In this document: piece after piece, positions 1 to 11,680 of the stretch
How positions within the stretch are numbered: the stretch's first letter is position 1
How the letters are laid out: every line of letters begins with the position of its first letter
Origin: Azolla pinnata
Taxonomy: Eukaryota > Streptophyta > Polypodiopsida > Salviniales > Salviniaceae
Assembly (NCBI GenBank): GCA_037176905.1
Contig: JBBBWG010005458.1
Span: forward strand, 1 to 27,972
Length of the DNA stretch: 27,972 nucleotides
Reading direction: 5' to 3'
Made by a program: the position numbers and the translations under genes
The notes under the pieces: generated by a model
What the model was told of the DNA's origin: nothing
The model's input: only the letters and a program-made list of their open reading frames with translations
Database searches by the model: none

Positions 1-57
1 AACAAATCAAAACAAACTAATTAAATACGGAAAACAGGATCTCATGAAGCTCTTTTT

Positions 58-129
58 TATTATGATGATTATTATCATGATCATCGTCATTATCATTATT
101 ATTACTATTACTACTACTACTACTACTAC
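58..129. repeat. AT-rich trinucleotide microsatellite
   Basis: An imperfect run of ATT/ATC/ACT trinucleotides ends in a clean ACT run of about eight units. It lies in AT-rich DNA with no gene nearby. It is simple sequence with no visible function. Confidence 0.85.
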
Positions 130-935
130 ACTTCCATATATTTTAATTGTTATCTTCAAGGCAAAATTTGCTTAACAAAATTATAAATTGCCTACCAAAA
201 CTGGAAATTACAAATTAACGCCCAGTTTTAAAAATTAACGCGCGGTTGATTGATTAACACCAAATCAATTAATTGTGAGTTCAATTAATATCAAATTAAC
301 TTATTGATTAACGCTCAATTACTTCATTAATATCAAATGAATGGGTTGATCAATTAGTTATATTCCAAAATTACTAGCTTTTGTTAAACGAATATAGTAA
401 AGGAATCGATTAGGATCACTTAGTGGGAAGCGATTAGGAACAAAATCAATAACTAGATTATTAGACGATGATCTTTAATGTGGCGTAGCAGAATTAATTG
501 GGTGTTGATTCCTTGCGGAAGATAAGAGTAGGGCATTAAGTTGTAATTTCTGATTTCAGTAGGCGTTAAAATTTAATTTATAATCTTGTTGAGGCCTTTT
601 TGGTAATTCTCCCTATAGTGAAGTCTTATGATTACTGTTATTGATGTCGGTATGAAAATGGAAAAATGAGTTGTGCATTTTACTGAGGATGAGGATCTTG
701 GACGCACGTACCGTACGTGTGCGCTTTCCTTTACCACGTAAAAAACCGGCCAAAAAGTTCAATTCGCTATCCCCCCTTTTGGATTTTATCTAATAAATGG
801 CCATCCACCAACTTTTGTAAACCTTTAGAAATGGGAATCCAATTCAATTATTTATGCCTAGAGCTTCTCCCAATAACTTAATAATTAGGCACTCGATGAT
901 GCAAATTTATTCTCCTGCCTAAAGTTCTAACCTTA

Positions 936-937
<2 letters not shown>
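130..937. other. AT-rich gene-free stretch
   Basis: I see no credible coding exon here. The sequence is AT-rich with many ATTAA-type words (around 220-330). The one local structure is a short imperfect inverted repeat at 703-723: CACGTAC at 705-711 faces GTACGTG at 713-719, with ACGT cores in both arms. It could be a chance palindrome or a G-box-like element, but no promoter context supports a regulatory call. Confidence 0.5.

Positions 938-1018
<81 letters not shown>
938..1018. repeat. Compound (TA)n-(GA)n microsatellite
   Basis: About 15 TA dinucleotides (roughly 938-968) are followed directly by about 23 GA dinucleotides (roughly 971-1018). Such compound dinucleotide tracts are common in plant intergenic DNA and are usually length-polymorphic. 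On the minus strand the second half is a CT tract, but no minus-strand start codon or exon follows that would make it a 5' UTR. Confidence 0.95.
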
Positions 1019-1020
<2 letters not shown>

Positions 1021-1146
1021 AGGAGAACAAAGAAAGCGGCCAGTGAAACAGATAAGATTGGTTTTGTCTGCAAGTAGCTTCATCTGGCAGCTCCAATTAT
1101 TTTTACCGGAGATTGTAATCCTGATCGATCATGGACTTCCCCATGA

Positions 1147-1275
1147 GATGGCATTCGATCTGATGGAGCAGCCAACATAATTACTTACCTGATCGCCATT
1201 TCACTGGCCTTTGGCTACATTGCCCCAAGACGTGTTATGAGCACAATCGTAAATGATCAAGAGAAGCCAATGTAA
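1147..1275 (+). other. Possible orphan terminal exon with a membrane segment
   Basis: After an in-frame stop at 1144-1146 there is an open frame of 42 codons ending in TAA at 1273-1275. It reads as a hydrophobic stretch (IITYLIAISLAFGYIA) followed by a basic, polar tail (PRRVMSTIVNDQEKPM). This is what the last exon of a membrane protein can look like, and an AG at 1146-1147 could be a splice acceptor. There is no start codon at its head, no upstream exon I can join to it, and no family I recognise. Chance or a gene relic are both plausible. Confidence 0.2.
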
Positions 1276-2480
1276 TAATAATAGACCTCGTGGTTAGTCA
1301 ATTTGGGTCGATTCTCTCTCCGCTCTTCTCTTTCTGATCTAATATTATTGCTTGCAATTAGATCCAGCCTCTTAACACCCAACACCTCCGTCTATCTGCA
1401 TTTGGGCTCACAAGCGAGATTCTTAACCTAATCTTTTATTCGGCCACCAATCGAATGATGGCTTCTATAATATCCAATCCCACCACCGCATTTTGTTTTT
1501 CCCTAAAGAAGCAACTCAATATCGGATGGAGCCTTAGGTGTCGAAATATCGTCAGAACTCCACAAATTTAGCTACCATAATGCCACTACATACATATTTG
1601 GGATAAAGCCAGGAATAACCTTAGAAATTCATTTCATTAGCTAGAAAAACATTTCGTAACGTGTAAACTAGCAGATCTGTAATGCTAGGATAGGCGGTTG
1701 GAAGATCCATCTCATATTGAGTTCTCCAATCCCACGCAAGGCATCCGATTTCAATGACTTGTATCACCATCGACCGAAGACGAAAGAAAGGTTCGGGTCG
1801 CATGGGATGTTCCCCGATGCATCGGCACAAACAAGCAAACCAATTCGATATACTTGTCATCGCAACACGTCGAAGAAATATGAATACATAATCATCATGT
1901 GGGAACCACGCCGAAAGTACGGGATCAAAACTATAGGCCAAACTCAGCCATGCACTTGGTAATAGATTTTTATCTAAGATTCGACACTTCTTTTCCTTGT
2001 TACCGTTACTGCCATTCCAAATTTTTTTTCCAAAACAGTATCTTACCATGAGTTTAAAAAGGCCATAAGGTTATACAACTTATACAAAGAGTTCATTCTT
2101 AGTCTTAGCGTGAGATTTGTCGTGTCCCTCATCACACACCCATGCGAGAAATCACATTTATCCTGGGGCAACAAACACATATTATAGTGCAAAACCAATA
2201 ATGTGCCCGCTTCTTTAATCGAACCTTTTGCACGTTACACAGCCGAGATTCCCCTTTGTGAACATGAATCTTCTCAGCACCTTGCAAAAGTCAAAGCCAC
2301 CACCGCACCAACTCTCTCCGGGAATATTCCCGAGTTTCGACATTCCTTAACCTTGGGGGCAGCCTCTTAATAAAAACTTAAAAAGTCGAGATCATGCACT
2401 TCCGATTTAACTTCCAAAGGGAATGGTCTCATCAGTAGGCCAAATGATTCCCCAGCCATGTGCTCTCATGCATTGATGCT
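1276..2480. other. Gene-free stretch, possibly old repeat DNA
   Basis: A 142-codon minus-strand open frame (1621-2049) lies here. It has an unusual composition rich in Cys, Trp, Phe and Arg, no recognisable domain, no splice continuation and an overlapping plus-strand frame, so I do not call it a gene. Positions 1574-1603 share an 18-bp identical core (accataatgccactacat) plus similar flank with 21031-21060 in the SEC3 intron. That suggests the area contains a dispersed repeat. Confidence 0.4.
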
Positions 2481-2487
2481 TGACTCA

Positions 2488-2745
2488 TAGCTATGAGTTT
2501 TTTAGGGTTAAGGCTTAGTGATTTTTTAGGGTTTGACTGAACAATGCCTTACCACTGCCCCAAACTTGGATCGATGGTCTTTAACTTATGTTTGACCTAT
2601 ATAGGTATTAGTTTGTTGCAACTCCACAGCTATGTATGAGTTTCTAGGGTTAGGGTTTAGGAGAGACTGTCCGACTGACTGTTGCCTTTTGTGATTCGAT
2701 CGAACGATGCTTTACGATTGCCCCAAACTTGGATCGCTGCTCTTT
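2488..2745. repeat. Degenerate direct repeat with telomere-like motif
   Basis: Two related blocks lie about 140 bp apart, around 2490-2600 and 2635-2745. Each starts with TATGAGTTT followed by TTAGGGTT-type words and later contains the shared core TGCCCCAAACTTGGATCG. The second block contains TAGGGTTAGGGTTTAGG, which resembles plant telomere repeat (TTTAGGG) and, on the other strand, the AAACCCTAA telo-box found in some plant promoters. No promoter is evident here. Confidence 0.6.
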
Positions 2746-3009
2746 ATAGACCACACAATCGGGCGTCCAAAAGGTGAGCAGCGAATGGACGTAGAGAATC
2801 TGAATGACATCAAGAATAGTGCTGCTTCTCTTGCCTCATATGGCACATATTTTTATGAAAAGGAAGAAGAAAAGGCAGAATGAGTCCACGGATTGTGAAG
2901 TTTCGCTGCTCCATTGGATGTGAAATTCAGATGGGACTTGGCCTCCAGTAAAGTTCCTATGCATTATTTAGCTTAGCAATTTGAAGACCACGAATCCACT
3001 ATAATGAGC
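2746..3009. other. Gene-free stretch
   Basis: I see no coding exon, RNA gene or ordered repeat. It is ordinary AT-rich intergenic DNA. Confidence 0.5.
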
Positions 3010-3120
3010 TAAGCTTCCGTTTCCTTCTATGTACATCTTCTAAGACGTCCATTTTCCTGTATGTATAGCTTCTAAGACGTCCATTTTCCTGTATGTATAG
3101 CTCCTAAGAGGTTTCATTTT
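3010..3120. repeat. 32-bp tandem repeat, about three copies
   Basis: The word CTTCTAAGACGTCCATTTTC begins at 3037 and recurs exactly 32 bp later at 3069. A third, diverged start (CTCCTAAGAGG) lies at 3101, again after 32 bp. A diverged partial copy precedes the first. Each good copy carries GACGTC, a palindrome also seen in bZIP-binding sites. The array is downstream of the SIZ-like gene and has no evident role. Confidence 0.8.
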
Positions 3121-3846
3121 AAGATTGATGTTTTCTAATCATACTATTCCCAGCTAGGCAGCAGCAATACAGCTTCCTGATCTTATCCAACTAAATAATG
3201 CACATGGAATTCCACTACGTTTGGTTTTTCAGCCACTCGATCGACAACTTGACAAAGCTCAAGCACCAGTTCAGCACAACGCATCATCCACTATTTAAGG
3301 CTTGCAGCCTTCTAAAATGCCCTCTTAACCTTAATCCTCTTAATCCTCTTTTCAATCTTACCACCCAACCACATATAGGTAGATAGATGGACTTACATGA
3401 TATACATCCCACATCGTTTCTGCTGGGATAAAATTAGTAAAGATTTATTTACCATGCAGCAACCTGGCTTTTCTTTACAAGTAGAATAAACAATGTCCTC
3501 GAATCTTCTCACTACGGTTCCTGCCATCCATCGATCAAGCAATACCTGGATGATTAAAAAGATGACGCTTCAATATACATCAACAACGGTCGAAATGTCA
3601 AAAATCAAAGGCCATATTACAAAGGCGACTCGTTGCAGAATAGGCAACTTAATCAGAATGCTTACCAAAATCAATCATTGCTGAGCCAGAATGAACTTGC
3701 ATGTATAGCACCCCAAGTGATGTGAAATATTTCACGTTCAAAGATCTTTTCTTTTTCTTTCATAAAAAGAAGGCTTATGAGTCGACTATTCAGACACTAG
3801 TAAGATTCACAAAGAATGATGCAGCAATCCCATGGCGCAAACTGGA
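3121..3846. other. Region downstream of the SIZ-like gene, including probable 3' UTR
   Basis: This lies beyond the stop codon of the SIZ-like gene at 3847-3849. Short open frames on the plus strand (about 60 codons each) show no domain or codon pattern and are not called. On the minus strand an AATAAA hexamer (3444-3449 read in reverse) is a reasonable polyadenylation-signal candidate, which would give a 3' UTR of about 0.4 kb. An additional downstream exon cannot be excluded. Confidence 0.4.
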
Positions 3847-6800
3847 TCAGATCCGGAGAAAGCTGTATGGGAAAAGACGAGCAAGACATTGAAAGACATT
3901 ACTGCCATCGTGTCTTTCCACAATAGGACAGGGAACAGATGTTATACGAGAATGATCCTTGCTAATCGTTTCATCATTTCCTGAGTTTGTGGAAGTTGAG
4001 TCACTCTGAACATCATGTATCACTGTCGAGATTCTCCTCTCTTCCATGGCTTCAGTGTGTTCAGAGAGCATTCCACGACCAGTGCTCCGTCTTTCGTTTT
4101 CTGGTGACAATACTTCAACTTCACTCGAGCTTTCTTTGCCAGAGGTAAGATTTTCACTGCCAGTATTGGAACACCCAGCACATATTATCATACCTTCGAA
4201 GGGGATATCATTTCCTTCAAATGGTAAAGTATTTGCTGGAATTTTGGATCCATTTTGATTGGACTCAGAAAAGACCTCAATAGTAGTTGCATGTGATGGT
4301 TCCACCTCCGTTACTGAGATATCTTTTTCATTACATCTTTCTTCCTCTGCTTGAGCTACAGACTGTAACATCTGTAAACCTGATGAATTTTCTTTTTCTA
4401 CACTTATGTCTTCTTCATCTGAGTCATTGAGAATGATGACATCTGTATCATCTACTTCCGGTTCTGAATCTTCGATTGTGAAGCACTTAGGACCGCTTGA
4501 ATTCACTTCAATATCCTCAGTTGCATGAAAGGTTTGGAAAATTCCTTCTTTTTCTGGACAATTTTCTTTTTCCTCCAGATTGCTGGAGACTCCATTTCCA
4601 GACATCAACAAATCACTCCCATAGTTAGCAACTTTCGGTGTTGAACTTGGATACTTGCACACTTCAGTTTGTTTCAGTTTCCATTTACCATCTCTCATTC
4701 TCTTTATTCCTATTTTCAGAGGACAACTGTTTCTGACTGGCTGGACATCCTTTGACGTCGAAGTTTCGATACTCTCTTCTCTGTCCCTGTGATCTTCATA
4801 AATTCTTTTTAAAGAATAAGAACCATCAGGCAAGCGCCACTGCTCCTTCATGCTAGCATCGCCACCATTTTTAGGTCGCCAACAGCCATCTGGTTTCATC
4901 TCAATTTCGATTACATCCTCACCATAAGTTTTCATCTGATTGAAATCTGAAAGAGGTTAGGAACATAGCGACAAGCTAAAATAAGCTCCAAAAAATATAT
5001 GCCTACATACAATACTGACTTATGTTACCCTGAATATTAATATTAAACTACTAAGACCACAGACAGAAAAATAATACTCACTGCATTGACTATTCGGTTC
5101 ATGAAAGGATCGATAATAAGTTCGTCCAATGAATAATTTGTCAAGCAGATTGGACACTGCCACTAAAAGAAAGGAGAAGAACTAGCTTAAAATAATAGAT
5201 TCTCTCCTTACCATGTGCTGCAAAATATAATGGAAGAAAATAGCTACGTATAAAAGAAACCATAAAGAAGATTCAATGAAAATCAAGCACAACCTTACGT
5301 GTCCTTCGATTGATCTCCACAAAAGTGTGTAGATCAAAACAACCCATGTGTACACACGGTTTGAACCTTCCAGCTACCTTCATCCTTGAGCCACTCACCT
5401 TCATGCAGTCAATAGAACTCATCATAATGTACTTATGAAATGAGCTTCATAAATTGATAAAGATATCATTTCTAATAAATATCCTGTCTGCGTTTGATGA
5501 AATCCTGTGAGATGAGAACTGTAACATAAACCTTGGGTACTTCCTACGTTTCCCATAAATTTTAGTTATCTCCACAAATTCCCTAATCAACAATGAAAGG
5601 AAGAAATGTTGATTGATCAAATAATCACAGAAACAGCACTTTTAAATTCGAATTGCTCAAGACGGGGTTCAACCAAGGGTATTTCAGGAATAAATTAAGG
5701 ATATAGGAGGGTTTTCACAATATGAAGGAAGTTACATGTTTTTCCTAGTATTCCAAATTTGGCAATCCAGTACTTACTGGGCAACGAAGGTTGACGGAGA
5801 TGCATTCTGACATTATTTCAAGATCACTGTCATCGCCATTACTATCGTCCACTTCATCACCACCAATAATGCTACGGCGAACACGAGCAAGAGACATATG
5901 AAAAGGTTCGCCTTCATCTTCAGATGGTACATGCTTCAGAACCTAGTGAAATAGATGTACGTATTGTTCAAGTATGCCTTTGAATATAATAAAAATTTTG
6001 CACAATACAAGCAAGTTTATAAGCCATTGTTAGTAAATAAATTGACAAATCTTAAGCATTTGACCAGAAAGTTCCAAACCGGATAAAATCTGGCGGCCTG
6101 TTTATTAACATTGAAAACTAGACATGGTGATGAACTGGCGGCCAGTTAATACCTAAGTATCATTGTTTCCTGTGGCATAAAGGAGATTCAACTGTAGCCA
6201 TCTAACAAACACAGATAGATGGCAATGAGCAGAACCAAAGGAAGTTGAAAACCTGCAACAGACTCGAAAGAAAACTAGGGAAGAACTATGATCAATGAGT
6301 TCATACTTCCTGATGAAAAATTAAATGGTCATTAATGTTCATGTTTCTACTCATTATTCAGGCTGTATGCCATGAATTCTGATGCGACGTTAGAAAACAT
6401 CGATAATAATTTTAAACTGGAGAAAACATAACATGCATTAGATCCAAAGGTATCCATATTACACTGGCTCAAAATGGAGAGTATAAATATCTCTTAGATA
6501 TCCTAACAACTCTCACGTGCAAGTAAAATGTTTTTTACCAAATTTTCTTGATTGTGTAAGGAAATGAAGTTAATATTAATCACGACAAACCTGCTCTAAG
6601 GTCAAAAACTGTATCATTCGAACACCAATGCAGAAAGGACGTACGTCAGAAGTTGACATAAACAAATAGTTTCTTCCTTCCCTTACGTACTTCGTGATCT
6701 GCAGAAATGATACCTTCAGTCATTCAACAATACAGCAAACATCTTAAACTGTTTAAAACATTATACCGAGACTCCATCATCACGACCATTTATCCCAAGA

Positions 6801-9800
6801 TCCTGATGACCCGGTCTGCTAGTCGCACGAACAAGACAACCTTAAAATCAATCATGAAGTAAGAAAGCTATTTAACATAAGTTGGACCAATGTTAGCGCT
6901 ATTTAAGGATGTACACACCATTAAGCCCTAATTCTGTATGTAACGGCCAGTGCATTCGAAACGTGACTTTATCATTGAGCAATATACTCCAAACCTACAA
7001 GTAAGGGCAGAAGGATGCTGCTATCTGTTAGGTCTAGGAGCTGATCAGAAAGCTAGTTTATATGCCCATTAATCAGTATCCTGACCTGTAGATCATACTG
7101 TTGTTGCTGCAGCAGGTCTAAATCACTACGAGTGAGCATAAAGGATTTGTCTGCATTCTGTAAACCCTTTGATCTGCGAAAAATAGAAAATAAGTTATCA
7201 CAAACACCAAAAGTGCTCGTGAAAAACTCCATATCCCTGAACTTTTCTTTATTTTCCTAAAATGACCCTCAGCTTTATAATTCCCAGAAGCCTTTCTCAA
7301 CCCTAGAAAGAAACGGAAATGAAAAGAGATGCACATAGAGCACATATGTATGATTAAAGGGGGATTAGAATTTACAGGTAAGAATCAATCAAGTAGCATA
7401 TTCAAATTTTCTTTCCATGGTGCACCAAAGAAGTTCAGAGAACATTAAAAATTGTGGGATTTGAGAGATATTAAAGAGTATGAACCATGGGCATTAAGAG
7501 AGACACTCATAAAGAGGGAAATATTTTGTTGTTTTCCCAAAAATATAAATTTATAGATTATGCCTTACTTCTCTGAACCATGAATGGAAGTGACCATCTT
7601 GGTTGGCAGCAACGGATGTGAAACAGCTGCAGCATATCTGAAAAGATAGAAAGCCAGAACCTAATACTTTAGCAAAAATAATGTGATCCATACATAATTC
7701 ACACAAGCAGTAAAATCAACAGATTATCTATGGAAACACAGTTTGTTGAAGCAAAAACTAAGAAGCTTGAGATCTTATCACAAAGACCTTGAATAAGGAG
7801 AGATAGATACAAACAATATGGAAAGGTGTTAATAGTCGATTATAAGGTTCTTTGATTTTTATTGAATCTCTTACATTAAATACTTCTATAAAACCCGATA
7901 CATAATATTTTCCAACTATACATACCCCTGGTAACCATCTACAATATATCTTTGAAAATTATGCAGTTTCTCATACAAGAATATAAGTAATCTTTACAAC
8001 AATCTCCCGAATCTTGAAAAGCATTAAGTGGCATAGACTGAAAAGTAAAAGCAATTCAGCACCTAAGGTCACTTTCATTCTTTATAATGATGTCTTTCTA
8101 ATTAGCAATGAAGTTCTGACAACAGCAATTTCATTTGTAATACTCCATAGTAATGAACAAGTCTTTAATAAGACCATGTCAGAACTTACGGGTCACCATG
8201 TTGTATACGGCACAGCTCACAAAAGAATCGCTGAGGCTCTCGTTCTAATTCCCCATTCTCAAGAAAACAAACACAGGCAACATGTTGCCATACCATGCAT
8301 TTCGGATCATCACACTGCAACCACATATAATTAAGAATAAAGTGTGAACCAATTAAACCAGTCCTCTTTTTTGGATGACCATGAGCATATACAGGAGAAA
8401 AAAGAAATAGGGGGAAATAAAAAAAAATCCGGGGCATTTATTTACACAGGATGCAGTTTCCTGGATACATGCTCAACATAAGTGCAGTGAAACATCAAAA
8501 AGTATACACAATAAAAACAAGAAATAACCTGTTTCATAGAATCTGATTTTACATTACAACCACAATGGCATTGTATCTTTTCTTCTGAGTCTTCGACTTT
8601 ACTTAGATTGATTATTGTCCTTGGAGTAACATTAGAGTCATCTTGTGTCACCAAATCAAGAGCACTAGAACCCCACATTTTCCTGTCAATGTTTATGTAG
8701 ATAGATTAATAGATAGACAGATTCAACAAGAATAGTTAGAATGCATATTTCCTTCGATATCAATAACAATAGAAATTCACACGATCTTATCACTAATCAA
8801 ATAGTACGATGTCAATTGTCTTTATTTTCATTACTAAGCAGGAGTTGTTGAATGCTGTCATTATTTTTATGAGCATATGTGTATGAATGCCCTGGGGGTA
8901 GCTCACTTATCAATTGCTCTATCTGTGTACAATACAAATCTGCTCCATACTTCCTAAGTAAAGAGGAAAGGACAAAGGAAACAGGAAAACAAGGGAGAAA
9001 AGAAATAAAACGAGGAACAAGGCCCTTAAATAATAAATTGTAATGAATGTGCATACAAACAACAAATCGAAGCCTTGTGTTCCACTGCCAAGTTACCAAC
9101 TGGAAAGTTAACAGAACAAAATACTCTAGCATGATAAAAAAATAGATAAGACATCCATATCCCATCATTAACAATCACTAGTAGATGCAAGTAGTTAGAA
9201 ACACCAATAAAATCCCCCCATATATATAAACATATAAACCAAATTATGGCTCATTGTGAATCCATGCATTTAGCATTCCCAGCCTACACACAGACCCAGC
9301 GCATATACACCGGCACTATTTTTAACAGCAACCATTGGTGTACCATTAAAGTGTAGCACACACAGGTACGAAAACACATGCACCAACAGTTACCCACCTG
9401 TGATTCTTGATGGTCAGAAGTTAAAATCAAGCTGATGACTTTCTGTTTCACATAGCTCTAACTTATGCCTACAAGCCTTCATTCTTTAAGTTGCTTTCAT
9501 TAAGGGAAGCGTTCTTATCATAAATGTTCAGTTAAAAAAACAGCTACATAAACATACAAACATATGTAAATGAATACATACTACAAGTTATAAATATCCA
9601 TCCAGTTCTGTTGAAGTCACTGTAAACACCAACATCAGATCAAAGAACTTACTACTTATTTAATTCTTTTCAGATGTATTCATTCTACACTCACCTGTAA
9701 ATATCATCAATCACTTGGGCAATTTCCTCTCGGCTCATTGCATATGTGCTTGAGCTAACATTTCGCAGTCCTTACAGAAAGATCCACACGCTTCAGTCAT

Positions 9801-11680
9801 TACATTTTGACCTTATCAAGATCCGAGGAGTAAAACCACTTACAAAATAGAATCACGCAGACATATACCACCTTATACAAGTTATTTCCGTTCAAATAGT
9901 TAGAATAATGGAAAAGCTAATCTAGATATAATATCACTACTCTCCAGTTACCTTTCGGACCAAATTGTTGCTTCTCAGGTGGTAAAATAATCTTCATTAT
10001 TCTTTCCAGAAGAACCTGTAATTATTCAACATAACAATCTTCACAACTATAAAAGCAATTGTAACTTCCCATCAAAAAGTTGACACGAAAAAAGAATATT
10101 AACCTGTTTTCTTCCATTCTTTCCAGCACAGATCCGTGTTAGTACATCCTTCAACTCTGCGATGCGAAATGTTTCCAGCTTTTTCTATGAGAACACAGCA
10201 GAAAAGAAAACTAGATTAAAGACGAAGATCATAATAAGCTTGCATTTAACTGGAATACATTCCCTCAATCTAATTCCATAAATGGCAGTAATAGCTATAG
10301 CATTAACCAGATTAGCATAAATGATTAACACCAATCCCGTCAATGAAAGCAATCAGAACACAAAATTGTGCTTAAATAATCCAAAATATCCGCAAACTCG
10401 ACCAGTTTAAGGGCATTAACGCAGGCAGTAGAATAGTACAAGCAAAACTAACACAGTTCGATATTAGGTATGTAAGCAAAATCGATATGAAAAAACATCC
10501 TCACATACTGAAAATGGATATGAGGTTTTGTTGTGTTTGTACACACTGAATATTTTCCCAGCATCATAGTAACGTTATGGTCTTCCTAACTGAGATTCTG
10601 TATTTCTTATGCATGGCGACATATACATGAAAAGCTTAACAATCATTTCAATAGTAATGTAATGGTCTGCTTGACGGAGATATGGTCTTCTTATAACGAG
10701 CAACAATATCTACGTTTACGACTGAGTATCTTCCAACAATATCACAGCAATGCTAAGGTTTCCTTGAACTGAGATTCTGTCGTTCCCATGCAGAGCATCA
10801 ATATCTGCATCCAAAATTGAATCTTTTCTTTGCATATCACAGCAATAATTAGGATTTCTTAACTCACCTTCTGTCTTTCTTATACAAGACAAAATCTATA
10901 TGCAAAACTACATTTTTTACACAGTAATGTGAAGGTTTTCTGTCTTTATAATGCATAGAGACTATACTCCTCCTGTCTTTCTTATACAAGACAAAATCTA
11001 TATGAAAAAATATTTTTTTTTTACACAGTAATGTGAAGGTTTTCTGTCTTTACAATGCATAGAGACAATACTCCTCCTTTCTTTCTTATAAAAGACAAAA
11101 TCCATCTGAAAAACTATATTTGTTACGCAGTTTTTCTGTATTTATAATGCATAGCGACAATACTTACATCCAAAGTAGAGAAATTTTCAAGTATTTCAGA
11201 GTAATGGTAAGGTTCTCTCAACTGAGAGTCTGTCTTTCTTATGCACAACAACATTAGCTACATTTAAAGCTGAGTATTTCCAAGCATATCACAGTAATAG
11301 CAAGGTTGCACAAGAATATCGTCTCGATAAACAGCACAAATTTTTTCAAGCACATCAATATTAGTGTTAATGGATTTCTTCATTCAGATTCCAACTTCGC
11401 CGTATATTGCAATAGGAGTTGACACCACATGAATCATTCCAAGCACCGGAAACGGAATGTGGCAGAAAGAAAGTTTCCTATCCTAATCCATAACAGTAGC
11501 AGTTTTCGACTTTCCAGTCCGGAGGGACATAATGCAGGTTTCCTCCCAACTAATTCCAATTCAATTTTCGGGATGGGGTTATTTGACTTCTTTCTCGTTA
11601 GAAACAAGCTATACTTACACTCATGAGACAGAAAAGAGAAGGAGGGGGGAACCTGGCAGGCAGAAGACAGTTCATCCATC
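3847..11680 (-). CDS. SIZ/PIAS-type E3 SUMO-protein ligase (SIZ1/SIZ2-like)
   Basis: A nuclear E3 ligase family that moves SUMO from the E2 enzyme SCE1 onto chromatin and stress-response proteins. Coding exons, minus strand: 11680-11654, 10184-10104, 10015-9952, 9770-9695, 8682-8529, 8314-8190, 7637-7569, 7173-7086, 6994-6919, 6840-6767, 6698-6591, 5942-5778, 5398-5294, 5162-5082, 4935-3847. They total 2382 nt (793 codons plus stop), with GT-AG introns and matching phases throughout. Domains: SAP at residues 10-45 ([10 protein letters not shown]); a plant-specific C4HC3 PHD finger at about 121-169 (C121, C123, C135, C140, H145, C148, C166, C169); PINIT at about 225-320 ([19 protein letters not shown]); SP-RING at about 366-431 ([23 protein letters not shown]). 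A SUMO-interacting motif, VIIL at 597-600, is followed by acidic residues and serine. SIZ1 proteins are usually 860-880 residues, so the tail here is shorter and diverged, more like the SIZ2 class. The last 30 residues are least certain. SIZ1 versus SIZ2 cannot be settled by eye. Confidence 0.93.
10540..11360. repeat. Degenerate ~100-bp tandem array in intron 1 of the SIZ-like gene
   Basis: About eight to ten related blocks follow one another. Each contains a CACAGTAATG- or TAATGGT-like word, then AAGGTT, then AACTGAGATTCTGT or TTCTGTCTTTCTTAT, then ATGCATAG or ACAAGACAAAATC. The best-kept neighbours start the word CAAGACAAAATCTATATG at 10885 and 10987, with a changed form at 11091, giving spacings of 102 and 104 bp. 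Outer units are shorter and more diverged. The array fills much of the 1.47-kb intron after the 9-codon first exon. Confidence 0.75.

Noticed and set aside
1621-2049. 142-codon minus-strand open frame
   Set aside because: No recognisable domain, odd composition, no splice partners, and an equally open plus-strand frame opposite. It lies next to a dispersed repeat, so transposon-derived or chance sequence is more likely.
4046-4258. Plus-strand open frame of 70 codons
   Set aside because: It is the antisense shadow of the last exon of the SIZ-like gene.
8812-9174. 120-codon minus-strand open frame inside the SIZ-like gene
   Set aside because: It lies wholly in the intron between the exons at 9770-9695 and 8682-8529, which join in frame without it. 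No SIZ similarity is visible in it.
9400-9500. Possible box C/D small nucleolar RNA (GCTGATGAC near 9430)
   Set aside because: A box C-like word is present, but no matching box D with terminal stem or guide spacing could be found.
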